In this document: positions 14,988-22,386 of the stretch, piece after piece
How the letters are laid out: each line of letters begins with the position of its first letter
Numbering within the stretch: position 1 is the stretch's first letter
DNA from: Pseudomonas guariconensis
Lineage (GTDB): Bacteria; Pseudomonadota; Gammaproteobacteria; Pseudomonadales; Pseudomonadaceae
Assembly (NCBI RefSeq): GCF_024127895.1
Contig: NZ_JAMYBK010000008.1
Span: 118,768 to 182,767, forward strand
Length of the DNA: 64,000 bases
Direction of reading: 5' to 3'
The notes under the pieces: generated by a model
What the model saw: only the letters and a program-made list of their open reading frames with translations
Databases searched by the model: none
What the model was told of the DNA's origin: nothing
Made by a program: the position numbers and the translations under genes

Positions 14988-15736
14988 GCGGCCTGCTCCT
15001 TCTTCTTGTCGCCTTCAAGGAAGGCTTTGCGCTCTTCGTATGCCTCGGTCAGGCGCCGAAGGAATGCTGTTTCGTTGCGTGCAGTGGCGCTCTTCACGTA
15101 TCTGGTATTGAGCATTTTCAGCTCATGCATGGTGACGGCGCCTGCCAGGGTTTCTACAGCGGACTTGAGCCACTCCAGTCTTTCTTGCTTCTGGCGCTCT
15201 TCCTCAGCAGCTTTATCCTCTGCCTTCTCAATGGCCACCTCGCTGCGCACCGTCTCGACGTAGGAGGCGTCATCGAACATGCCCATGTGGATGTCAGCAG
15301 CGAAGCCAAGAGGTTGAAGGCACTTACCGATAGCGTCGGTGAGAGACTTCTTCGCAGCCTCCCAATCCGTGATGATCTTGCCCTGCTGGAGAAGAACAAA
15401 CGGTGTGTGGCCGTAGTGCTCGACAGTGCATTTCTGCCCATCTTTTCCCAGGTACCAAAGCTGAATCTTGATCGTGTGCAGCTTGGCGTTGATTCGCGGC
15501 GCCTCCGGCCATTCCTTGGTAGGAGCTGAAAGCGGGGCGCCCTCATCGAATCGATCCTCAAGCACCTTCCAGCCCCATCCCTCACCGCAAGGGCCGAAGA
15601 CCTCAGTTGCCTTGCGCATAAGGTATGTTGGTTTGATTGCGGTTCCTTTGAAGCCGCCCATCCCAGTGAAGTTTTTCGTTGCACTAGGGTCGGTCGTGTC
15701 AACCTGGTCCCAGATGCGCATGTTTGCATTGGACAT
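14984..15736 (-). CDS. Rad52/Sak-like single-strand annealing protein (putative)
   Basis: A 250-residue protein. Residues 1-150 (IWDQVDTTDPSATKNFTGMG, then GWGWKVLEDRF and KSLTDAIGKCLQPLGFAADI) match the organisation of Rad52-type phage annealing proteins, including the TDAxxKCLxxLG motif. The C-terminal part is a charged helical tail ending in lysines. It would anneal ssDNA in phage recombination together with SSB and Gp157 just downstream. Ribosome site GAGGTG present. Confidence 0.65.
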   Translation of the reverse strand: MSNANMRIWDQVDTTDPSATKNFTGMGGFKGTAIKPTYLMRKATEVFGPCGEGWGWKVLEDRFDEGAPLSAPTKEWPEAPRINAKLHTIKIQLWYLGKDGQKCTVEHYGHTPFVLLQQGKIITDWEAAKKSLTDAIGKCLQPLGFAADIHMGMFDDASYVETVRSEVAIEKAEDKAAEEERQKQERLEWLKSAVETLAGAVTMHELKMLNTRYVKSATARNETAFLRRLTEAYEERKAFLEGDKKKEQAA

Positions 15737-15910
15737 TTGTCACCTCGCGCCAGGCCGGCGCCGTCAGTTGAAATAGGGGGAATGCCAGGTCACCCAGGCA
15801 CGGAGGTACGCTCCAGGCCCTGGCTGCGGTGGATGGTTGCGCGCTCTCGCCGCTTACGCTCCCGAAGGGGTACGGTTATCCCGAAGGCCCGCCGTGCGCC
15901 GGGTGTGTGT

Positions 15911-16027
15911 TCAGGAAGTGATGCTGCCGGCCAGCGCGCTGGCGAGCATGAAGACGGAACAGGCGAAGAGCATGGAGAAGGAGCCGCGCCAGATGACCAG
16001 GCGGCGAGCGCGCTGGTAGCTGGTCAT
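15911..16027 (-). CDS. Small single-span membrane protein (38 aa)
   Basis: MTSYQRARRLVIWRGSFSML begins a short basic stretch followed by one TM helix (LFACSVFMLASALAG). Its ATG overlaps the stop of the upstream 60-residue gene by 4 bases, which supports translation. Topology N-in likely. Function unknown. Confidence 0.5.
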   Translation of the reverse strand: MTSYQRARRLVIWRGSFSMLFACSVFMLASALAGSITS

Positions 16028-16206
16028 TTCAGCTCTCTCCAGCCCAATACGCCGCCGATGAAGATGCCGTCATGGGTTGCCCATCGCCCTTCATGGGAGT
16101 GGAATCGGCATCTCCATCGAACTCGTGATCCGTTGTCGAGTTGGCGTAGCGCTTGAACCACTCGGTTGCTATCAGGAACTCCTGATTTCCAGCCAACAAG
16201 CTTCAT
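16024..16206 (-). CDS. Hypothetical protein (60 aa)
   Basis: Basic, tryptophan-containing protein starting MKLVGWKSGVPDSNRVVQAL and ending FIGGVLGWRELK. It overlaps its neighbours by 4 bases on both sides in a coupled chain. Not recognised. Confidence 0.55.
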   Translation of the reverse strand: MKLVGWKSGVPDSNRVVQALRQLDNGSRVRWRCRFHSHEGRWATHDGIFIGGVLGWRELK

Positions 16207-16418
16207 GCCCGAACCTCATAGGCCAGCGTGCACATGCCGCAGAGGTAAGCCCGGCCAGACCAGGCCGCAGGGTTCTCGATGTGGGCCAGGCGCGCCTGGT
16301 TCATGGCGTCCTCCAAGGTCAGGCCCTTGAACACCATCAGGATTCGGTCGTCTGGCACGGCCTGGGCGACCTCGGCAACCTGGTCGTCGATGATCGACTG
16401 GAAAATCGGCGTGGTCAT
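16203..16418 (-). CDS. Hypothetical protein (71 aa)
   Basis: Starts MTTPIFQSIIDDQVAEVAQA; acidic and helical, ending with two cysteines (YLCGMCTLAYEVRA). Four-base overlaps up- and downstream. Not recognised. Confidence 0.6.
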   Translation of the reverse strand: MTTPIFQSIIDDQVAEVAQAVPDDRILMVFKGLTLEDAMNQARLAHIENPAAWSGRAYLCGMCTLAYEVRA

Positions 16419-16606
16419 GCAGCCTCCTTGCGCCCATCAACGATCTTGTTGAGGCGCCCGCAGTAGTGGTTGAACTCTTCGATAGTTATGCGCTGGTCAG
16501 CCATCATTTCGGTCAATAGCTTGAGCACCATGGAGTGCCAGGACATGGGTGTCGCTGGGTCGGCCATGGCGTCTAGCTCCTGATCGATCAGGACATGCGG
16601 GCTCAT
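16415..16606 (-). CDS. Hypothetical protein (63 aa)
   Basis: Starts MSPHVLIDQELDAMADPATP; a helical acidic protein ending NKIVDGRKEAA. It is coupled on both sides by ATGA overlaps. Not recognised. Confidence 0.6.
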   Translation of the reverse strand: MSPHVLIDQELDAMADPATPMSWHSMVLKLLTEMMADQRITIEEFNHYCGRLNKIVDGRKEAA

Positions 16607-17022
16607 TGCTCAGCCTCGGCCTGCGCCAGCACTCCCTCTTTCGCGAAGGGCGTGAGTAGCGTCCGCGCAATCTCCTGCAGCATGGCGTCGGGGTTGGCCA
16701 CGCTCATGATCTCATCGGCAGCTGCTGCGGCATCGCTGGTGATCTTGAAGTGCGCATCCAGGACCAGCCGCCCCAGAACCGAGTTGCTGATCTCCGGGAG
16801 ACCGAGCTGACCCATCACGAACTCATCCACCGCCTGGGCGAAGCGTTCGTAGGTGACGCCCTGCTGCCGAAAGTTGCGCTGGAACACCACGTCGCGGCGC
16901 TCCATCAGCTCGGCGATGCCGTCGTCGATCCAGCGGGCCTCAGCCTGCTCGGCAGCGCTTTCGCTCACCGCCGGCGGCAACTGGTTGTCGTACTGCCATT
17001 GTGCTGCTCGAAGTGCGCCCAT
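16603..17022 (-). CDS. Hypothetical helical protein (139 aa)
   Basis: Start MGALRAAQWQYDNQLPPAVS has a GGAGG site five bases upstream; the frame is open to 17082 but the extension lacks a site. Predicted helical and acidic. The N-terminus (RAAQWQYDNQLPP) recurs in Pseudomonas phage early proteins, but I cannot give a family. In the leftward early operon. Confidence 0.65.
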   Translation of the reverse strand: MGALRAAQWQYDNQLPPAVSESAAEQAEARWIDDGIAELMERRDVVFQRNFRQQGVTYERFAQAVDEFVMGQLGLPEISNSVLGRLVLDAHFKITSDAAAAADEIMSVANPDAMLQEIARTLLTPFAKEGVLAQAEAEQ

Positions 17023-17042
17023 GGTCGCCTCCAGGTGGTGGG

Positions 17043-17384
17043 TTAGGTGTGCTCGGCGCCTGATTCGCGGAACTGCTTCCACAGATCCTTTTCAGGGCGG
17101 GTAGGGTGGGCGTAATGCAGTGCGGTCGGCGCTTTCTTCTCTTCGCGCAGCGGTGCAGAGAAGATCGACGCGTTGATGTGCGACCACGCCGTTACTGCGA
17201 GACGTGCTGTTTTCTTGCGCTTGCGTCGGTGAGGTTCGTCGCAGCCGCGCTCGTATTCGTACCAGTACTGGCCGTTGAACCAGCCAAGGAGGAAGCCGAA
17301 GCAGTGCTGCGAATCGGTTGTGCACAGGTACACGCCTGCCTTGCTCGGCACGACATCGCCCGCAAATGCGAAGTTGTTAATCAT
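17043..17384 (-). CDS. Hypothetical protein (113 aa)
   Basis: Start MINNFAFAGDVVPSKAGVYL is chosen because the upstream frame lacks a ribosome site. The FLLGWFNGQYWYEYERGCDE segment followed by a basic region (PHRRKRKKTARLA) resembles small beta-sheet phage proteins of unknown role. Confidence 0.6.
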   Translation of the reverse strand: MINNFAFAGDVVPSKAGVYLCTTDSQHCFGFLLGWFNGQYWYEYERGCDEPHRRKRKKTARLAVTAWSHINASIFSAPLREEKKAPTALHYAHPTRPEKDLWKQFRESGAEHT

Positions 17385-17786
17385 GGTGATTCCGTTCTGA
17401 GGTGGCCGCATTGGCCAGGAGCCAGGCGCGGGTGACCAAACCCACCGTGAAAGGTGGCCTGGCGCCTGCCAATGCGGTCGCATGTGAAGGGAAGGGGATG
17501 CGGGATGCATCGGGGTGCAAGTTCCGCGGAATCGAACCGCAATCTGCGCCGGACTTTCTCGGCCTGGTGATCAGGCAGGCCACGGCCAGGTCGCTTGGGC
17601 AGCTACTCCCTTGCTTACCAGCCCCGCGCGCAGATGCCTCCTGCGAACTTGCACTCCGATGAACCCCGCAATGGGGAACAGGGCATCGGGCCGTTCACCC
17701 TGGCCAGGGTCGCCCATTTGTGCATCGTTGAGAGGCTGGCGATAAGCGCCGTCTTTCCGGCTGTCAGGGATAGGTGGTGCCTCAAA
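17385..17786. other. Noncoding stretch with a large imperfect hairpin
   Basis: No credible gene in about 400 bp. Bases 17407-17476 can fold: CGCATTGGC (17407-17415) pairs with GCCAATGCG (17468-17476), and CCACC/GGTGG (17442-17457) forms an inner stem. It may be a terminator-like or processing structure in the leftward transcript. Confidence 0.4.
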
Positions 17787-17975
17787 CTACAGCATCAGTC
17801 CGTTTTCGCGGCAGAACTGGATCTCTGCGTCGTATCCAGCACGATTCATAATCAGCTGGCCGTTGTGGTCGTAAACGGCCCTGTGAAAGCTAGGTCCGGT
17901 TTGGCTTGGAGTTCGCACGACCGTATACCCGTGCCGCTGAAAGCAGCCGTTGGGGCTGTTTGGCTGAGGATTCAT
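17787..17975 (-). CDS. Hypothetical protein (62 aa)
   Basis: Starts MNPQPNSPNGCFQRHGYTVV after CTGGAGGGC, the same ribosome-site context as the next upstream gene. A small basic protein, not recognised; second gene of the leftward operon. Confidence 0.6.
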   Translation of the reverse strand: MNPQPNSPNGCFQRHGYTVVRTPSQTGPSFHRAVYDHNGQLIMNRAGYDAEIQFCRENGLML

Positions 17976-17994
17976 CGTCTTGCCCTCCAGAGGT

Positions 17995-18225
17995 CTATAC
18001 CTGACGTGCAGGCGCCTTCATCTTCGCCACGGCCTTGCCTACGGCCCGAGGCATCTTCTTTTCCCGAATGGCTTTGACTTGGCTGTCGGTCAGCATGTCG
18101 GCCATGTAGAGATCGGTGATTGCATGGTTCAGACGGTCGAGGCGTTCGGCTTCTTTCGCATCCATCTGCGGGAACTGCTCGGCGAACGGTCGCGCCGCCC
18201 AGCCTTGTTCGAATGTGCCTGACAT
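17995..18225 (-). CDS. First gene of the leftward early operon, hypothetical (76 aa)
   Basis: Starts MSGTFEQGWAARPFAEQFPQ with GGAGG upstream. Helical, with a basic C-terminus (REKKMPRAVGKAVAKMKAPA). Its position, first after pL, is where lambda encodes N; the basic tail is reminiscent of RNA-binding proteins but no arginine-rich motif is seen. Confidence 0.6.
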   Translation of the reverse strand: MSGTFEQGWAARPFAEQFPQMDAKEAERLDRLNHAITDLYMADMLTDSQVKAIREKKMPRAVGKAVAKMKAPARQV

Positions 18226-18690
18226 CGATATGCCCTCCAGGGCTGTGGTTCAGTTGTAAGCTTCTGGTTTACAACTCAGGGGATTTCCCTGATACCCCTC
18301 GTGAGAAGGGCATCGAGGAAATCTGCTGCGACCCGCTACTGGCGTCGGTCGCTGGCTTAGGCTTCTGGCTGTCGGTACAGGGTTACTCGCCACCCTGGAA
18401 GGCATTACTGCTCACTGCTTCGAGCTGTGCCGGTGAATCGCCTCATCTTGGCTCCGGCAGGGAGCGCTAACAGCGCAGAACGATTGCCGCTGATTCCAGA
18501 TGCGTCAGCAGGTCGTCCTGGCCCGGTATCCAGAGCCGGGCATGGGCCAGTCCTAACTGGCGTGGTCGACGGCTTAGCTTGTCCCGACCCAGGTAATGGC
18601 CTGGGTGCGTCGAGGTGGTCACGTCTGGTTGTGTAAAGAGCGGTCGGCCCGAGGGCCCCCGAGGGGCTGTGTAGCGCCTCGGTGATGTGA
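18226..18690 (-). other. Long untranslated leader of the leftward operon
   Basis: About 465 bp between pL and the first leftward gene with no convincing gene on either strand. It contains a 7-bp hairpin (GTTGTAA 18253-18259 / TTACAAC 18269-18275) and several GC-rich inverted repeats at 18440-18660. The arrangement would suit antitermination sites or a small RNA. Confidence 0.45.
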
Positions 18691-18734
18691 AATTTAGCCG
18701 TAAGCTAAAATATCGTCAATAGCTCAGAGCTAAA
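18691..18734 (-). promoter_or_regulatory. pL promoter with two repressor operators
   Basis: On the minus strand TTGACG (18714-18719), a 17-base spacer and TAAATT (18691-18696) form a sigma-70 promoter firing leftward. Two 6-5-6 operators overlap it: TTTAGC-CGTAA-GCTAAA (18693-18709, perfect) and AATAGC-TCAGA-GCTAAA (18718-18734). The same sequence occurs at pR, so the CI-type repressor probably silences both. Confidence 0.8.
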
Positions 18735-18827
18735 TTATTTTCGCTGGACGACAAAGTGCTTGCGATCGATTACCCCAGGCTGACGTCTTTACGCTCCGCT
18801 TAGCGTTGAGCTATGATTCAGTAAAGA

Positions 18828-18843
18828 CTGTACGGATATACAG
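18828..18843 (+). promoter_or_regulatory. LexA (SOS) box
   Basis: CTGTACGGATATACAG fits the CTGT-N8-ACAG consensus exactly. It lies 16 bases before the ATG of the DUF1654 gene, so LexA bound here would block its transcription until DNA damage. Confidence 0.8.
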
Positions 18844-18859
18844 TAATAGGGGTAGGAAA

Positions 18860-19186
18860 ATGGCAGCAGTACTCGAAGAGCGGAATAGCTCATCTCGCGA
18901 AGAACTCACCAGCTTGGAGCGCCTGGGCCTGCGCGTATCAGCAATGATCAATTCGCCACTGGCCCAGCTAGGGAGGAGGGTGCTGATCCATCGCCTGGAC
19001 ACGGACCGTGATCAGGATTGGGATGCGATCATGGAGATACTGTCTGAAACCGAAGGCCTAGACATGACCTTCTGTGATGACGGATCGGTGATCCTGCAGT
19101 GGGAGAAGTCGGCTGATGATGAGCGAATGATCGAGCGGGAAGGGGATGAGGATTCGATGGGGCAGGAAGAGGGGGTGCCTTTCTGA
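18860..19186 (+). CDS. DUF1654 family protein, SOS-controlled
   Basis: A 108-residue protein. Residues 15-80 fit DUF1654 (SLERLGLRVSAMINSPLAQL, then LIHRLDTDRDQDWDAIMEIL and CDDGSVILQW), a family largely confined to Pseudomonas and its phages. A very acidic tail follows. The ATG at 18860 follows AGGGGTAGGAAA; the frame is open upstream through the LexA box, so the shorter start is chosen. The LexA box suggests a role in induction or DNA-damage response. Confidence 0.8.
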   Translation: MAAVLEERNSSSREELTSLERLGLRVSAMINSPLAQLGRRVLIHRLDTDRDQDWDAIMEILSETEGLDMTFCDDGSVILQWEKSADDERMIEREGDEDSMGQEEGVPF

Positions 19187-19260
19187 TGGGCATGAAAAGC
19201 CCGACTAGGCGGGTGATGGCTATCTGATAGAATCCGCACATCAAATCCATGGAGACAGCA

Positions 19261-19866
19261 ATGAAACGGATCATGGCTTTAGCTGCCGCACTGACTCTAG
19301 GCGGGTGCGCAGCAGGACCAACCTGGCAGGCGACCGGTACCACAGACGAGTTCACCGACAAAACGACCATGATGGTTACGACTGGTGATTTTCCGTCTTC
19401 CGGGTCAATCGTCACCAGGTCGCTGCATTTCTATCCGGTGGTGCGCAAGGAGGGCGACGAGATCTATGTGGGTCTGATGTCAGGCGGCCGCTTCAAAATC
19501 CCGGTCGGCACAGTCCAGATGCGTATCGATCAGAATGAGGCCTGGACTATTACTCCGCAGGAAACTCCCGTTGGGCTAGTCCCAGCGGTGCCGCAGTATT
19601 CAATGAATTTGCCGCCAGAGCAGGCAGCAATTGTTAAAAGCGCCCAAGATCAAGCAATGACCAATGCGGCGCAAATGATGAGCCCGTACACTGTCACTGG
19701 TGGCGATAAGGCCAAGAAGATCCTCAAGCAGATGTTGTCCGGGCAAAACCTGAAGTACCGGACTGTAGGCATCAATCAGGCCGCCTCAACCACGGGAGAG
19801 GCCGTGATCGACCCATCGCTAGCTGAGTCTCTCCGGCTGATCGGTATCGACCCGACCTCTTTATAA
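19261..19866 (+). CDS. Putative lipoprotein (201 aa)
   Basis: Signal MKRIMALAAALTLGGC has a lipobox LGGC with Cys16 as the lipid site. The mature part is soluble; residues 45-105 are beta-rich (TRSLHFYPVVRKEGDEIYVG) and the C-terminus is helical. GGAG lies six bases before the ATG. It is downstream of the SOS gene and followed by a terminator. Probably expressed in the lysogen and acting in the envelope; function unknown. Confidence 0.75.
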   Translation: MKRIMALAAALTLGGCAAGPTWQATGTTDEFTDKTTMMVTTGDFPSSGSIVTRSLHFYPVVRKEGDEIYVGLMSGGRFKIPVGTVQMRIDQNEAWTITPQETPVGLVPAVPQYSMNLPPEQAAIVKSAQDQAMTNAAQMMSPYTVTGGDKAKKILKQMLSGQNLKYRTVGINQAASTTGEAVIDPSLAESLRLIGIDPTSL

Positions 19867-19879
19867 GTCAGACAGCAAA

Positions 19880-19899
19880 AAGCCCGTCTAGGCGGGCTT
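19880..19899. terminator. Bidirectional terminator between convergent lipoprotein genes
   Basis: Stem AAGCCCG / CGGGCTT with loop TCTAGG, flanked by A- and T-rich sequence. Confidence 0.75.
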
Positions 19900-19916
19900 C
19901 GATTAGTAAGAAGGGA

Positions 19917-20225
19917 TTACTCGTCAGGGCTAGGCTTGGCGATGACATCCTTGGGGATGTATGGGACCTTGGTCACTTTTCCGTCCTTCGTCTCGAACGA
20001 CACAGACTTTGCGCCGCCGAATGCCGTGGCATGGCTGTAGACCCACATCTGGCCGTCTTCCCTGGACGTGACCATGTATGGATTCCCCATGATCTCGTAC
20101 AGTTGGGCCTCGGTCATGCCGACCTTGACCTGGCTAGCCTGGCCGAAGGTGAATGGGGTGCCAGCGCAACCTGCCAGAACGGCGACTACTGCGGCGAGAA
20201 GAAAGCGGTGGATGTGGCGGAGCAT
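19917..20225 (-). CDS. Small lipoprotein with BamE/SmpA-like domain
   Basis: A 102-residue protein with signal MLRHIHRFLLAAVVAVLAGC (lipobox LAGC, Cys20). The mature domain VKVGMTEAQLYEIMGNPYMV and GQMWVYSHATAFGG follows the SmpA/OmlA/BamE pattern (VxxGMTxxxVxxxLGxP). Host BamE belongs to the BAM complex; small phage-borne lipoproteins of this fold are common with unknown roles. Has a GGAGG-like site (GGGAGGTCGCC). Confidence 0.7.
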   Translation of the reverse strand: MLRHIHRFLLAAVVAVLAGCAGTPFTFGQASQVKVGMTEAQLYEIMGNPYMVTSREDGQMWVYSHATAFGGAKSVSFETKDGKVTKVPYIPKDVIAKPSPDE

Positions 20226-20294
20226 GGCGACCTCCCTGTGAATTGAGCCGCCATCCTACCACCCTGGCTATCCGCCATCACGCAGACAACAAAA

Positions 20295-20314
20295 AGCCCG
20301 CTCAGTGGCGGGCT
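20295..20314. terminator. Hairpin terminator
   Basis: Stem AGCCCGC / GCGGGCT, loop TCAGTG, preceded by an A-run. Lies between hicA and the small lipoprotein gene. Confidence 0.65.
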
Positions 20315-20388
20315 CTCTGCGATGGGGGCTGATCCTTCAGCTTAGTTGGATTGTAGGACAGATGGTGGCAGATTGCCAGGTATGAAAA

Positions 20389-20406
20389 AGCCCGCCGAGG
20401 CGGGCT
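20389..20406 (-). terminator. Terminator of hicBA
   Basis: Perfect stem AGCCCGC / GCGGGCT with loop CGAG, a T-run on the minus strand, and only 5 bases beyond the hicA stop. Confidence 0.8.
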
Positions 20407-20410
20407 TCAA

Positions 20411-20647
20411 CTAATCAACAAGCTTGTAGAACTCTTTCTTGCTCACGCCCGCCTGGAGACTCATGTACTTGATGAGGTCCCCGTGGAATGGGGCCTTGGG
20501 CTTGTCGACAGTGACCTTTCGAAAAGGGTTTCCGTCCTTCACCCACTGCTCATGGCTTCCTTCCTGATTTCGGAAGCGGAAGCCTAGCTTCTTCAGGACG
20601 CCGATGACTTCTCTATAGGTAAGGGGACGATGGCGCCCAAAGCCCAT
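20411..20647 (-). CDS. hicA: HicA-type mRNA interferase toxin
   Basis: A 78-residue protein with the dsRBD-like HicA fold: an N-terminal helix (TYREVIGVLKKLGFRF) and the conserved GSH motif (Gly30-Ser31-His32, His catalytic), then a strand with basic residues. HicA cleaves mRNA when free of HicB. It lies 9 bases downstream of a HicB-like gene. In a prophage such a pair can stabilise the element or act in defence. Confidence 0.85.
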   Translation of the reverse strand: MGFGRHRPLTYREVIGVLKKLGFRFRNQEGSHEQWVKDGNPFRKVTVDKPKAPFHGDLIKYMSLQAGVSKKEFYKLVD

Positions 20648-20656
20648 TCACAATCC

Positions 20657-20983
20657 TTAGCAAACGTACTGAAGCGTTGGCTCGTTGAAGAATCGAACCT
20701 TCTTCTTGGCGCTTCGGCGCTGCGCCAGAGTCCAGAAGAAAGCCTTAATGCTATAACCCAACCGCATGGATAGTGGGGCGCGTCGACCAAGCAGCTCGGC
20801 TGCATGCTCCTTGTCGACAGTGAGAGCCTCCACCACGTAGGACTTGATCTGTCCTTCGAGTTTCTCCTTGGCCTCTTCAAAGGTTTCACCTTGAGCGGCC
20901 AGGGTAAATTGCGGGCAGGCAGCAATCCAATAACCATCCTTCTTCTCTGCGTAGCAACGGAGAACGAACGGGTTGTTAGACAT
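20657..20983 (-). CDS. hicB: HicB-like antitoxin
   Basis: A 108-residue protein. Residues 5-60 show the HicB partial RNase H-like fold (FVLRCYAEKKDGYWIAACPQ, TFEEAKEKLEGQIKSYVVEA). The C-terminus (RLGYSIKAFFWTLAQRR) is basic and is not the usual ribbon-helix-helix or HTH, so autoregulation may differ. GGAGG lies nine bases before ATG 20983. HicB precedes HicA, the reverse of the classical hicAB order. Confidence 0.75.
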   Translation of the reverse strand: MSNNPFVLRCYAEKKDGYWIAACPQFTLAAQGETFEEAKEKLEGQIKSYVVEALTVDKEHAAELLGRRAPLSMRLGYSIKAFFWTLAQRRSAKKKVRFFNEPTLQYVC

Positions 20984-21078
20984 GATGCGAAACCTCCGAC
21001 AATACTGGTGCACAGGTTATCCACAGACAACACTGGATGGCGATTATGGATACGTCGCCGTATAAGTCAACTGAAATC

Positions 21079-21115
21079 CGCGCCACGAAACCGAAGCTAA
21101 CGATTTTGTGGCGCG
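21079..21115 (+). repeat. Dispersed palindromic element, copy A
   Basis: 37 bp: CGCGCCACGAAA, a 13-base loop, TTTTGTGGCGCG. The arms pair with one G-T wobble. Located upstream of hicB in noncoding sequence. Confidence 0.75.
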
Positions 21116-21212
21116 TACAGTGACTATAGGTTAGGCAGCCGAAGGCGCCACTGGTTCGAACGAGCGGTAGCTATTTGGTCAATGAAGGAAACCAATGGCG
21201 CCTCAAAGCCCT

Positions 21213-21452
21213 CTAGGGCAATGGTTTCCGCATAATGCTGCCGGACCTAACCTCATCCCCATACCCCACCAACCTATCCTCCCCAGCTTGCATAACCTGG
21301 CAGATCCTGATCACCGCCTGGGCGTCATGCTCATTTCCAGCCAGGCTCAGTCGTTCGGCTATGCGCATCAGCTCGACCGCCGACCATTTCAAGTCGGAGG
21401 CCAGGCCTTGAAGGTCGCGGCGCAGGTCTTGGTTGGGCTTGGTGGGGGGCAT
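21213..21452 (-). CDS. Hypothetical protein downstream of the repressor (79 aa)
   Basis: Starts MPPTKPNQDLRRDLQGLASD two bases after the repressor stop, so the two are cotranscribed. Helical, not recognised. As part of the lysogenic transcript it is likely expressed in the lysogen. Confidence 0.6.
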   Translation of the reverse strand: MPPTKPNQDLRRDLQGLASDLKWSAVELMRIAERLSLAGNEHDAQAVIRICQVMQAGEDRLVGYGDEVRSGSIMRKPLP

Positions 21453-21454
21453 GG

Positions 21455-22273
21455 CTATACCAGGTGCGCGTTCCAGACCAGCAGCACCCTGGCCTGGATG
21501 TAAGTCATGTCCCGCCGGATCAGCCGATCCTTGTGCCGCGGGTTGTCCGAAATCATCTCGAAGTGATCCTCGTCTGCGATCTGCAGTCGCTTGATGTACT
21601 CGTGCCCACCCCAGGAGAAGTAGTAGATCCCGTCGCCGACAAACTCGCGGATGCTCACGTCGACTATCAGCGGATCACGGTTCTTGATCGTGGGCGCCAT
21701 CGACTGACCCCAGCCTGTCACCAGCTTCAGGTGGAAGTGCTCCTTGAACTCGACGCCCAATTCACGAAGGTGCTTGGGACTTACTCGGACATCCTGGAGC
21801 ATCTCTGGATGGTCATGCGTGACCTGCCCTCCACCCATAGAGCCACGGACGTCGTAGTGAGCAATCCAGACCTCATCTCCGACCAGGCCTGGGCGAGAGA
21901 AGTCGGCGGTGATCACATTTGACGTAGTCGGCTCCTCTGCTGCGGCAAGCAGACGCTGGCGCGTCTCCTCAGAAATCCCTTTGCCACTCTTTGCCAGCAT
22001 CTGCTTGACCAAGTCGGCTGCAGTCTTCGGGACCGGTTCCGCTATTTCGGTGTTGGCAGTCTCGTCAGGGATCGAGTCGAACCATCCGCGGGGCAGGCCT
22101 TCGATGCCTTCGATCCGCCGAGCTACATCGTCGCCTAGGTTCTTTGCAGTCTTGTCCGAGAGGATCTGGCTCAGGTGCGCAGGAGCCATCCCCCAGCGCT
22201 CAGCGCAGGACCCTTTCCTCTGGTTTCCGATCAGCTTGACCAGGTTGTGCTTGCGAATCTCATAGATATCCAT
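21455..22273 (-). CDS. CI-type phage repressor, LexA-like (S24 peptidase)
   Basis: A 272-residue protein. An N-terminal helix-turn-helix (LVKLIGNQRKGSCAERWGMA, then PAHLSQILSDKTAKN) is joined by a linker to a C-terminal S24 domain. Catalytic Ser191 (TGWGQSMAPT) and Lys228 (EYIKRL) are present, so RecA-stimulated self-cleavage at SOS is expected. The ATG at 22273 lies 20 bases from the first of the operators. The binding sites are probably the TTTAGC-N5-GCTAAA sites at pL and pR. Keeps the prophage silent. Confidence 0.92.
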   Translation of the reverse strand: MDIYEIRKHNLVKLIGNQRKGSCAERWGMAPAHLSQILSDKTAKNLGDDVARRIEGIEGLPRGWFDSIPDETANTEIAEPVPKTAADLVKQMLAKSGKGISEETRQRLLAAAEEPTTSNVITADFSRPGLVGDEVWIAHYDVRGSMGGGQVTHDHPEMLQDVRVSPKHLRELGVEFKEHFHLKLVTGWGQSMAPTIKNRDPLIVDVSIREFVGDGIYYFSWGGHEYIKRLQIADEDHFEMISDNPRHKDRLIRRDMTYIQARVLLVWNAHLV

Positions 22274-22292
22274 GACGCGAAGAATGCCAGTG

Positions 22293-22358
22293 TTTAGCTT
22301 GCTGCTAAATGTGCGCACAGCTAAATTATCCTTGCTCGAATATTAGCCATGAGCTAAA
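22293..22358. promoter_or_regulatory. pR/pRM region with repressor operators
   Basis: Two clear 6-5-6 operators: TTTAGC-TTGCT-GCTAAA (22293-22309, perfect) and ATTAGC-CATGA-GCTAAA (22342-22358). A degenerate one with only a good right half lies at 22309-22325. On the plus strand TTGCTC (22332-22337), 17 bases and TAAATT (22355-22360) form pR with the same geometry to its operator as pL. The repressor gene starts just left. Confidence 0.8.
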
Positions 22359-22386
22359 TTTCGCCATATGTGTAAGGAGAACCCTC

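Noticed and set aside
17595..18077. A 160-codon plus-strand frame
   Set aside because: It lies over two leftward genes with good ribosome sites (17787-17975 and 17995-18225), and its product looks random.
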